Below are positions 25,734-32,567 of a stretch of DNA of 64,000 nucleotides, piece after piece (the stretch's first letter is position 1; each line of letters begins with the position of its first letter). The position numbers were made by a program, and so were the translations under genes. The DNA is taken from the NCBI RefSeq assembly GCF_000015825.1, contig NC_009051.1, forward strand, positions 2,040,695-2,104,694. Direction: 5' to 3'. The notes beneath the pieces were generated by a model. It did not search any database. It was not told the origin of the DNA and saw only the letters and a program-made list of their open reading frames with translations. The stretch is from Methanoculleus marisnigri JR1 (GTDB lineage Archaea > Halobacteriota > Methanomicrobia > Methanomicrobiales > Methanoculleaceae).

Positions 25734-27014
25734 TCAACCGGTCCCCGGCTCCATCGACACCTGCTCTCTAGCCATCCTGAGCGCATAATCAACCGGACTC
25801 CACTGTATCAGAACCGTCCTGTCGTGTATCACGGTGCCGTTCAGTGCCTCATTTTCGGGCGTGAGATTGCGCACCCATACCCAGATCTCTTCGGAAGATG
25901 TCGCGAAGCTCGATATCTGCAATTCGGGATGATCTTTCTTGAATTGCATCAACTCAGCCCCAAGATGCTCCAACTCTTTTTCATACTCGAGATCATGGAT
26001 GACCGTAAAGGCCCAGCCGTTGACCTGTCTGCCCTGGACAGCATCAATGTTGTTCTTCTCCGGTATGGAGTACACATAGATGGTAGCCTGTTTGTTTTGG
26101 GGATCAAACTCCCACTTTCGTACACCCCCGATCTCCATGAATCGCGCGATGTTCTCGATTTCCTCTTTCACTTCGTCCGGCAACTCGTCCACCGTCATAT
26201 TCGCCTCTTTCAGCGCTTTCCTCACGTCTTCCGGAACATAATGTTCCTGAACGATGTTAAAGGTCCAGCCGTCCACCTGCCTGCCCTGAGCGGCCTTCAC
26301 CTCTTTTTCGTGCTCTGCATCCCGCGAAAAGTACGTATAGACGATGACCTGGTTGTTCTGGGGATCAAGCTCCCACCTTCGTACCCCCCCAATTTGCACG
26401 GTTTTTTCCATTTCTTCTTTTACTTCGTCCGGAAGTTCATCCAGCGTCATGTTTGCTTCTTCCAGTGCCCGCCTCACGAATGCGGGCACATAGGGTTCCC
26501 AGATAATGGTAAAGTTCCAATCGCCGACCTGTTTACCCTGAACGGCGCTCAACTCTTTTTCATGCTCTTCATTCAATTCGGGGGACGCATAGATGAGGGC
26601 CCGTTTGTTTTGAGGATCAATCTCCCACGTTCGTATGATATCTTCGAACTGCACTGTGTTTTTCATCTCTTCGCTTACGTCATCGGGCAACTCAGCCGCT
26701 GTCATATTCGCCTCTTCCAACGCCAGTTCAACGGTTCTAGACCTATACCAGGAATCATAGATTTTCCGGGCAAGTTCCCTGATCTCTTCCGACGTCATGT
26801 TCCTAACCTCCTGTACTGCTTCAGGTACCTGTTTCGGCGTTACATTCTGTTTTATATCCCCGGGCAAGTCGAGCCCGGTCGGCGGCTCCTCCGGCGTCAT
26901 GTTCCCGATCTCCGGACGGCACTCCTCATCTGGAGGGTGTACTGCCACGATCATCGCTCCCACGCAACAAACGATTGCAAGTGCGATGGCGAACCGTAGA
27001 GCCGTTTTTCTCAT
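25734..27014 (-). CDS. Secreted protein with three tandem ~85-95-residue repeats
   Basis: A 426-residue protein starting MRKTALRFAIALAIVCC (ATG 27014, with GGGGAGG just upstream). After the signal/anchor segment and a Pro/Thr-rich spacer come three repeats beginning near residues 98, 184 and 267, each with LEEANMT/LKEANMT, ELPD(D/E)V, (R)xWE(I/L/F)DPQN, (S/K)AVQG(K/R)QV and DW/GW-(T/N/A)F. A different C-terminal domain follows (HPELQISSFATSSEEIW). Repeats 2 and 3 are closest. I know no named domain for the repeat. Several N-x-T sites suit a glycosylated surface protein. It is 11 bases downstream of the Cys-rich gene and is probably co-transcribed with it. Confidence 0.82.
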   Translation of the reverse strand: MRKTALRFAIALAIVCCVGAMIVAVHPPDEECRPEIGNMTPEEPPTGLDLPGDIKQNVTPKQVPEAVQEVRNMTSEEIRELARKIYDSWYRSRTVELALEEANMTAAELPDDVSEEMKNTVQFEDIIRTWEIDPQNKRALIYASPELNEEHEKELSAVQGKQVGDWNFTIIWEPYVPAFVRRALEEANMTLDELPDEVKEEMEKTVQIGGVRRWELDPQNNQVIVYTYFSRDAEHEKEVKAAQGRQVDGWTFNIVQEHYVPEDVRKALKEANMTVDELPDEVKEEIENIARFMEIGGVRKWEFDPQNKQATIYVYSIPEKNNIDAVQGRQVNGWAFTVIHDLEYEKELEHLGAELMQFKKDHPELQISSFATSSEEIWVWVRNLTPENEALNGTVIHDRTVLIQWSPVDYALRMAREQVSMEPGTG

Positions 27015-27025
27015 TTCCTCCCCTC

Positions 27026-27604
27026 TCAACTCCTGGTTACATTTCCTTGTGCGTCGATCGAGAACGTCGCCTCAGGCTGTGTCCTGTGGTCAGGGAGGCC
27101 ACAATTAAATACTCCAATTATTTCGTAGATCTGCACTGTCGTGTCCTCTGTGTTCGTCCCGTAGGGCATCTGCCAGTCCCCGGGTCTGATATTCAGATTG
27201 GCATACTGGTAGAACTTCCAGCTGGAGAATGCGTCCGTATTGCCTCCGAGGAATTCAGCGCAGATCGCATGGCTGAGTCCCTGGGCGCTGTTCTTGACAC
27301 GCGCCAGATAGAAGTCTAGATCGAAGGTCCCCTCTATGTAGCAGTGCTCGGGGCAGCCGTCCCTCTCCATCCAGTAGCAGCCCGCCAATTTCTGGAGATA
27401 TGTGAGGCATTTCCGGGCCCGGGCATACCGGATCAACATGTTCGGCAAACAATCGGCACTGTACCAGGATCCCGAGCCGCCCCCGCAGTCGGGAAGCCCA
27501 TGTCGGTAATACGAGATCGGGAAGGGCAGATACGCGCCTGTCGACGCGTGACAGTCCCTATCCGAGGTGTCTTTTTCCGGTGTCATTTCCGTTTCCCCAT
27601 TCAT
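27026..27604 (-). CDS. Cysteine-rich hypothetical protein behind leader repeat B
   Basis: A roughly 192-residue protein starting at ATG 27604 (or 27610), immediately after leader copy B. It has nine cysteines spread over the first 180 residues, several Cys-Gly or Cys-Pro contexts (PDCGGGSG, DGCPEHCYIEG), and is rich in Tyr and Trp. There is no signal peptide with this start, although other genes behind the leader encode secreted proteins; its signal may have been lost. No family recognised. Confidence 0.6.
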   Translation of the reverse strand: MNGETEMTPEKDTSDRDCHASTGAYLPFPISYYRHGLPDCGGGSGSWYSADCLPNMLIRYARARKCLTYLQKLAGCYWMERDGCPEHCYIEGTFDLDFYLARVKNSAQGLSHAICAEFLGGNTDAFSSWKFYQYANLNIRPGDWQMPYGTNTEDTTVQIYEIIGVFNCGLPDHRTQPEATFSIDAQGNVTRS

Positions 27605-27877
27605 GTGCATCCCGGAAAGGCCACGGAACCGCAACGGCTATCCCTGATGGCAGCCAACAGCCCTATTGCCCTCCGGGCACGCTACGGGAGCCGGGACACG
27701 ATGCCGATCGAGCTTCCCGGCCCCCGCGGGATACCACGTGCGGTATCATCGATTGAGGCTTTGTTGTTTCTCTTAATACCTTTTCTGTGCCAACCATCGA
27801 CATGTCTGAGCGTTGGAAGGCCCCGGATCGGGAATATTACCAGTTCTGCAGATACTCCGTCACTCGCCCCGGATGTC
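27605..27877 (-). repeat. Leader repeat copy B
   Basis: Minus-strand copy. Stem 1 reads GATACCGC/GTGGTATC in RNA sense, a G-C pair changed to G-U relative to copy A. Stem 2 is as in copy A. TTGGCACAGAAAAGGTATTAAGAG upstream of stem 1 looks like the promoter end and is shared with copy D. The far end still contains ATGGACATCCGG, the last codons of a permease gene, so the ancestral unit was permease-leader-secreted protein. Confidence 0.82.
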
Positions 27878-27926
27878 CATCTGCACAAGGCACAGAAACT
27901 GTGTGAAGACGAACAACGATGTCTCG

Positions 27927-28130
27927 ATCGAGGAGCGGAACCCCTACGAGGTTCTGCCCCGGGCGGTGGCAGAGGAACTCCCCTTCGTCCGGGTCAGGAA
28001 CCCGGCCTTCGGCGTGACGCCCGCGGAGTACGTCGACCTGATCGTCACCGAGCAGGGCGCGATCCCGCCGGGGCTGGCGTTCACGGTGATCCGGGACTAC
28101 CTGGGGTGGAAGATCGAGGAACTGCAGTGA
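27927..28130 (+). pseudogene. Duplicated 3' end of the ribose-1,5-bisphosphate isomerase gene
   Basis: Encodes a 67-residue match to the last 67 residues of the isomerase at 17373-18302 (residues 243-309), from IEERNPYEVLPRAVAEELPF to the stop, with only a few changes. The nucleotide match is high but not identical, and many differences are silent, which suggests descent from a diverged allele or selection before truncation. It lacks the catalytic part and cannot be functional as an isomerase. Confidence 0.92.
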
Positions 28131-28240
28131 TACGGCATCCGACGAGGGGATGCTCCAGGAGATCGAGCGGTCGCGTGGGGGTCTCAGAGCGGGGAGGATC
28201 TATGCCCTCGCCGGGTCGCCCCCTTCTGTCGCTGCCGGTC

Positions 28241-28669
28241 TTAACGAAAACTCGTCGCGGAGATCCGAAACGCCCCCTCACCCGCTTCCTCCACGTCGAA
28301 CGAGACGGACAGGGCCTTTGTACCGGCCCGGTCCATGGTGACGGATTCGCTGTACGGCCTGCCCGCGGCATCCCGGACGGTCAGCGTGAACGAGGCGCGG
28401 GCGGGATCGAAGATGCCGCAGTTCCGGTTGGCGCAGGTCACCGTAAACGTGTTCCTCCCGAGCCCGGCCACGACATCCGTGCCGGAAGAGGCGACCGTCT
28501 CGTTGAGGTCCGAGTCGATCCAGGCCCGCCCCAGGGGATGGGTGCCGGCGGTGATGTTCTCGCAAAAGACGATACGCCCGCTCGCGGTGTCTATAACGTG
28601 TACCTCTCCGTCCGGCCAGAACAGCGTAACCGCCATACAGGCCACCGCGATGAGAAGGACTGGAATCAC
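28241..28669 (-). CDS. Small membrane-anchored extracytoplasmic protein
   Basis: A 142-residue protein from GTG 28669 with an N-terminal hydrophobic segment (IPVLLIAVACMAVTLFW) and a beta-rich remainder: VHVIDTASGRIVF, VAGLGRNTFTVTC, ASFTLTVRDAAGRPY. Two cysteines (TCANRNC) could pair outside the cell. No known family recognised. It lies on the strand and side expected for a gene driven from leader copy E, but about 230 bases intervene. Confidence 0.6.
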   Translation of the reverse strand: MIPVLLIAVACMAVTLFWPDGEVHVIDTASGRIVFCENITAGTHPLGRAWIDSDLNETVASSGTDVVAGLGRNTFTVTCANRNCGIFDPARASFTLTVRDAAGRPYSESVTMDRAGTKALSVSFDVEEAGEGAFRISATSFR

Positions 28670-28904
28670 GGCTCCTGAAAATATGTTCCCGGCTCAATTG
28701 TCATAACGGGCCTCCGTGCGATCATGAGGACGGACAGGGGCGGCCCCTGCCCGTCGCCCCGGCCGCCGCCCACGTTCCGGGCAGTTCGGTGTGAACACGT
28801 TCCATCCCACCGGCACGGAGATAACGCCGCAATCGACAGCGCCACGGTGGATGAGCTGATGCCGAAGAGGCATTTTGACCTCAGGGTTTCGAACAACCAT
28901 TCAT

Positions 28905-29068
28905 GCGCATCCCGGAGAACACGGGCTCACAACCACTATTCCCGCCAGCAGCCCCATGTTCTCCGGGTACGCCCCAGGGGCAGGGACACGACGCCAATCG
29001 AGGGTCTCAGCCCCCGGTGGGATCCCGCATGCGGTATCCACGCCTTTTTGTCAGGGAAAGGGCCCCAT
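28905..29068 (-). repeat. Leader repeat copy E (diverged)
   Basis: The most diverged copy, on the minus strand. Stem 1 persists as GGATACCGC/GCGGGATCC with one mismatch; the stem 2 loop block CGATTGGCGTCGTGTCC is intact. The distal part is replaced by a long GGAGAACA/TGTTCTCC helix. It starts just inside the minus-strand arm of the divergent promoter element at 29073-29126. Confidence 0.65.
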
Positions 29069-29072
29069 ATAA

Positions 29073-29126
29073 TTTACGGCCACTGCAGCTACATATCGCT
29101 CGACATGTAGCTGCAGTGGCCGTAAA
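29073..29126. promoter_or_regulatory. Perfect 22-bp inverted repeat between divergent promoters
   Basis: Arms at 29073-29094 and 29105-29126 are exact reverse complements of 22 bases with a 10-base centre. Each arm ends outward in GGCCGTAAA followed by an AT-rich box (ATATAG at about 29131-29136 on the right; ATTATAT read leftward near 29066-29072), giving two divergent archaeal promoters with a shared symmetrical site. The right promoter serves the secreted protein/regulator module 2 (ATG 29166); the left one faces leader copy E. It is a strong operator candidate. Confidence 0.75.
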
Positions 29127-29165
29127 AAACATATAGTTGTCTTTGAAAGCCCTCTACGACGCCCT

Positions 29166-29612
29166 ATGAAACCTTACAGAATCGCAACGGTTATCATGAT
29201 CACCGCGGCACTGCTGATCCCGGCCGTGGCAGCGCAGGGGACAGGAGGTCATAACTACATCGTAACCCCGATCGGGGACGAACTGCTCAAAGAAAAACCG
29301 CTGCCTGCACTGAGGAGCTACGACACCATCACGCAGGGTGAGACGGATGAGTTCTCGAACTACATTCCCCCGGGCAAAACGGAGCTCGTCCTCGACCTGA
29401 ACTGGGGCGACCCATCCGACTCGCTTCGACTGATGATCTACGCTCCCGACACCGTGCTCGGACCGTACTACGATTCGTACGACGGCACGTTGGACGGAAG
29501 GATTCGCCTGCGCATAAAGGACTCCGTCGGCCTGTACCCCGGGACGTGGGACTACGAGATCTACGGCTATGACGTGACCGGGACCGAGGACTACACGTTT
29601 GGCTGGCGGTGA
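29166..29612 (+). CDS. Small secreted beta-sandwich protein (copy 2 of module)
   Basis: A 148-residue protein with a signal peptide (IATVIMITAALLIPAVAAQ) and a PPC-like mature domain: ELVLDLNWGDPSDSLRLMIY, VLGPYYDSYDGTLDG, YPGTWDYEIYGYDV. It is a paralogue of the product of 19153-19647 and has the same downstream neighbour. The transcript would begin only some 10-15 bases upstream of the ATG. PPC-type domains typically occur on secreted proteases and surface proteins; here the domain stands alone. Confidence 0.75.
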   Translation: MKPYRIATVIMITAALLIPAVAAQGTGGHNYIVTPIGDELLKEKPLPALRSYDTITQGETDEFSNYIPPGKTELVLDLNWGDPSDSLRLMIYAPDTVLGPYYDSYDGTLDGRIRLRIKDSVGLYPGTWDYEIYGYDVTGTEDYTFGWR

Positions 29613-29652
29613 ATATCGAAACGTTGAACAGCTCTTCCGGCGACAATCCAGC

Positions 29653-30468
29653 ATGGTGCGGTGGAGCCGGATCTTTTCCATTCTCTTCGTTGCCGTGACC
29701 TTCGCGGGCATTTCGCTCCCGGGCACGGCAACCGCCGGTTACGCGGTCGAACCGGCGTTGGAGGGTTACCCCGGAGAACTATACGACTTTGAGAAGAGCA
29801 CACTTCAGGAAAAACCGCTCCTGGTGATGTTTTTCCACTGCCTGCTCGTGATTCTCCCCGCATGCTTCTTCCCCGGCGAACTCCTCTACATTCTCAGCAT
29901 CTTCCTGCCGTTCGGTTTCCGGCGGGTAACGAAACGAACCATCCTCGACGACGACTTCCGGCTCAACCTCTACCGGAAGATCGCCGCAAACCCGGGTGCC
30001 GGTGCCGTGGAGCTCGGCGAGATGACAGGTGTATCGAGAGGAAGGCTCCGGTACCACCTCAACATGCTCATCCGGGAGGGAAAGGTGGCTGCCGTGGATT
30101 ACCGGAACCGCACGGGCCACTTCGCGCGTAACCAGAGGCATACCGATCTCGAGCAACGTATTCTCATCAGCCTCCGGGAAGAACCCTCCAGAACGATCCT
30201 CAGGTACCTCCTCGGGTCTCCGGAAACAACGCGGAACGACGTCGCGGAACGGCTCGGGCTCACCGGTTCGACCGTCTCCCAGCACATGCAGGAACTGAAG
30301 ACCGAAGGGATCGTCACTGTAGGCAGGGACGGGCGGTTCGTCCGCTACAGGCTCTCCGAAGATGCCGAGGAATTCTTCAATCAATGTCTGGATGACCTCC
30401 CTATCTCCAGGCATCCCAGCACAGGGAATTATCGCGCCACAAGAGGCCACGAGGACTCGTCGGGTTAG
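29653..30468 (+). CDS. Membrane-anchored regulator with two winged-helix domains (copy 2)
   Basis: A roughly 271-residue protein from ATG 29653; a TTG at 29599 would overlap the secreted-protein gene by 14 bases. Two hydrophobic segments (about residues 6-25 and 60-85) flank an external stretch. Two winged helices follow: LGEMTGVSRGRLRYHLNML and VAERLGLTGSTVSQHMQEL. The same architecture as 18315-19172, though identity is limited to the helices and general layout. The pairing with an exported beta-sandwich protein occurs twice in the window, which argues that the two proteins work together. Confidence 0.8.
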   Translation: MVRWSRIFSILFVAVTFAGISLPGTATAGYAVEPALEGYPGELYDFEKSTLQEKPLLVMFFHCLLVILPACFFPGELLYILSIFLPFGFRRVTKRTILDDDFRLNLYRKIAANPGAGAVELGEMTGVSRGRLRYHLNMLIREGKVAAVDYRNRTGHFARNQRHTDLEQRILISLREEPSRTILRYLLGSPETTRNDVAERLGLTGSTVSQHMQELKTEGIVTVGRDGRFVRYRLSEDAEEFFNQCLDDLPISRHPSTGNYRATRGHEDSSG

Positions 30469-30584
30469 ACTCCGGCAGCAGGATTGCCCGTCCTTCGCCG
30501 TCCGGCATCTCCCCGACTCCCGGGGTTATGCTTATTCTCTTATCGGCCGGTGCAACGCGCGTCCCGGTCGATCACGGCATCCTT

Positions 30585-30720
30585 CGGAGGGCAAAATGGG
30601 TCGAAACGCCCTGGCATGTAGGTGTTCTGGCCGGAAAAAGTATATAGAAAAACGTTTAGTTCTCCACCGTAGGCGCCGCAGGCGACGCCTGCAACGGTGC
30701 GGAGGTTCACCCGGCCACTA
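30585..30720 (+). repeat. Second repeat family, copy 2, with cruciform
   Basis: Matches 21082-21192 (GGGCAAAATGG, GCATGTAGGTG, GGCCGGAAAAAGTATATAG, AACGTTTAGTT). GGCCGGAAAAAGTATATAG (30629-30647) is a good BRE/TATA promoter. It is followed by a 15-base palindrome GCAGGCGACGCCTGC (30678-30692) nested inside CACCGT/ACGGTG, and then leader copy F. Confidence 0.7.
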
Positions 30721-30734
30721 GCGAATCGGATGGG

Positions 30735-30841
30735 TGAACGTCCCGCGTGCCCGGAGGCTAATGATGCAGTTGGCTTCCATCAGAGATAGCCATTGCGGTT
30801 CCATGGCCTCCCGGGACACGCATGAAAGGAGGAATGAAACC
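30735..30841 (+). repeat. Leader repeat copy F (3' half only)
   Basis: Contains only the distal third of the leader: GCGTGCCCGGAGGC pairing with GCCTCCCGGGACACGC around GGGATAGCCATTGCGG-like sequence (here AGAGATAGCCATTGCGG), then AAAGGAGGA and the ATG. Stems 1 and 2 are absent and are replaced upstream by the promoter and cruciform of the second repeat family. Confidence 0.75.
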
Positions 30842-31445
30842 ATGAAACCAAAATTCCTCTCCGGAATCGGCGCCCTGTTTGCGGCGCTGCTGATCGTCGG
30901 CGCGATCTTCGTGCCGGCGGTGAGTGCACAGCCCCGTGAGTCCGTGGAGGTCGTCACGACCGACGAAGCCACACTAAGCCTGATCGACGAACTGTGGGGG
31001 ACGGATATCACCATCGGAGAGTATCTCGAAAAGGTGCATCCTGAGTTCCTCACCGACATGTCCGACGATGAAAAGGCGGATGTGTACCAGAGGAAAATGA
31101 CATGGTCGGCCACCAATCTGCAGAGTACAAACACGCGAGCCGCATCGTCAGTAGTGGTCCATGCTATGGATATCGAAGAATAGCTCTTTCATTAATTTCG
31201 GTGGAAGTAACCGGTTCTACGGCGACGAGGTTCCGAGTTACATCTATGTGGAGGCGTTTTTGAGGAACAGTGCTGACCAGACGGTGAGATCAACCTCACG
31301 CAGCGCTTGTAACGTGAAATACGTCGAGGCGACGAACATGATTGCCTATCCAGAGGATGACAACTATAGGGCCTATGCGTGGAGTTACGCCCTCCCAGCG
31401 AACGTGGAAGATCAGGAGTGGACAGGATGGGTAACGTATCCGTAA
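30842..31445 (+). pseudogene. Secreted protein gene split by a frameshift
   Basis: The first frame starts MKPKFLSGIGALFAALLIVG with a signal peptide (cleavage near VSA-QP) and stops at 31183. A second frame overlapping from 31161 continues with plausible protein (NFGGSNRFYGDEVPSYIYVE, then AYAWSYALPANVEDQEWTG) to 31445. A single-base shift near 31170-31183 would join them into one protein of about 200 residues. GGAGGA lies ahead of the start. It may be a broken gene or a sequencing error; the two frames are otherwise free of lesions. Confidence 0.65.
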
Positions 31446-31472
31446 AGATGAACGAACTGCCGGCCGAGGGGT

Positions 31473-31502
31473 AAGGGGAGGGTGAGTTCACTCTCCCCTT
31501 TT
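31473..31502 (+). terminator. Hairpin terminator
   Basis: A 13-bp stem (AAGGGGAGGGTGA at 31473-31485 with TCACTCTCCCCTT at 31488-31500, one G-U pair, 2-base loop) followed by TTTT. It lies 28 bases after the stop of the split secreted-protein gene. Confidence 0.7.
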
Positions 31503-31553
31503 ACCTCCTCTATGTCTGAGGATACAGCAAAGATCTCTCATAGGGAGCAACAG

Positions 31554-32560
31554 ATGAAACAATACAGTGGCATGACTATCAACAAAATCGGTTACACACT
31601 CGCGGCGGTGCTTCTCCTCCTTGCCTGTGCGGCGGCATCGCCGGGGTGTGTCGGGACGGATGCCGGCAGACACGGGCCGGCTGCACCGACGTCGCCGGAG
31701 GCGACGGTGTCACCCCGGGAGACACCGGCCCAATCGCCGTCGGACGGCCGGATCGGCGAGGGGGAAGCGCGCTCGCTTGCCGCGGCCGCACTGGAACGGG
31801 AGATCCCGGGATCCGGATCGAACGGATGGCCGCCGAGCCGAACGACGTGCAGACCTATGGCGACGTCTGAAGGTTCCGGGTGAAAGCGGAAGACGACCCC
31901 GACCCGGAAGGCGATATCATGGTATCGATCGATGCCGCCGACGGAGAGATGGTGTACTTCCAGGATAGCCGGGACTATTACCGGTCTGCCGACCCTGCAA
32001 TCACGATCGATGCGGCGGAGGAGATCGCCGATGCGTATCTCCAGGACCGAAACGAGCGTTCGGGCGTCGTGAAGATCGTCGCAGTACTCTCTACGGTGGA
32101 TACACCGCTGGGTTTGCGAAACGGCCCGTACCATTTCGTGTATCAGCGCTCGATCGACGGCGTCCTCTGCCAGTCCGACAAGATCATCCTTGATATCGAT
32201 TCGATCAGCGGTCGCGTCGTCTCTTACTCTAAATTCTGGAAAGTGTCAAACAACGACACCATGGCCGATCCGGAACCTTCGATCCCGGAAGACGCGGTAC
32301 AGGAACGGGTTCTGACGTACCTTCACGATACCTACGGCACGGACCCCGGCGAGATCGTCATCAGGTCGACGGAACTGCAGTGGTACGACCTGATCGCACG
32401 ACAACGCCCATCAAAGGAACCGGTCGCGGTGCCTCTTGCCTGGCGCATCGAATTCGACGATGAACGGTACCGCTCGCAGGACCCGCCGCGAACGGCCCAG
32501 ATATGGATAGACGCCCATTCCGGAGAGGCTCTCTTTGCATCTTACAACCCGGGGAGGTAA
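31554..32560 (+). pseudogene. PepSY/YcdB-like lipoprotein gene with frameshift and in-frame TGA
   Basis: Begins MKQYSGMTINKIGYTLAAVL with a lipobox-like end (ASPGC) and AGGGAG ahead of the ATG. Coding continues to EREIPGS near 31808, then shifts frame: deleting one C from a CCC-GGG context is the simplest cause. The restored frame reads RIERMAAEPNDVQTYGDV, meets TGA at 31868-31870 (TGG expected), and continues RFRVKAEDDPDPEGD to 32560 without further lesion. The C-terminal 226 residues, with two PepSY-like units (AAEEIADAYLQDR; DPPRTAQIWIDAHSG), could be translated from GTG 31880 but would lack a signal. Ends 8 bases before permease 4. Confidence 0.75.
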
Positions 32561-32567
32561 CGATCCG

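Noticed and set aside
31868-31870. TGA as a selenocysteine codon in the PepSY-like gene
   Set aside because: TGG (Trp) fits the context, a frameshift lies just upstream, and no insertion element is evident; simple decay explains it.
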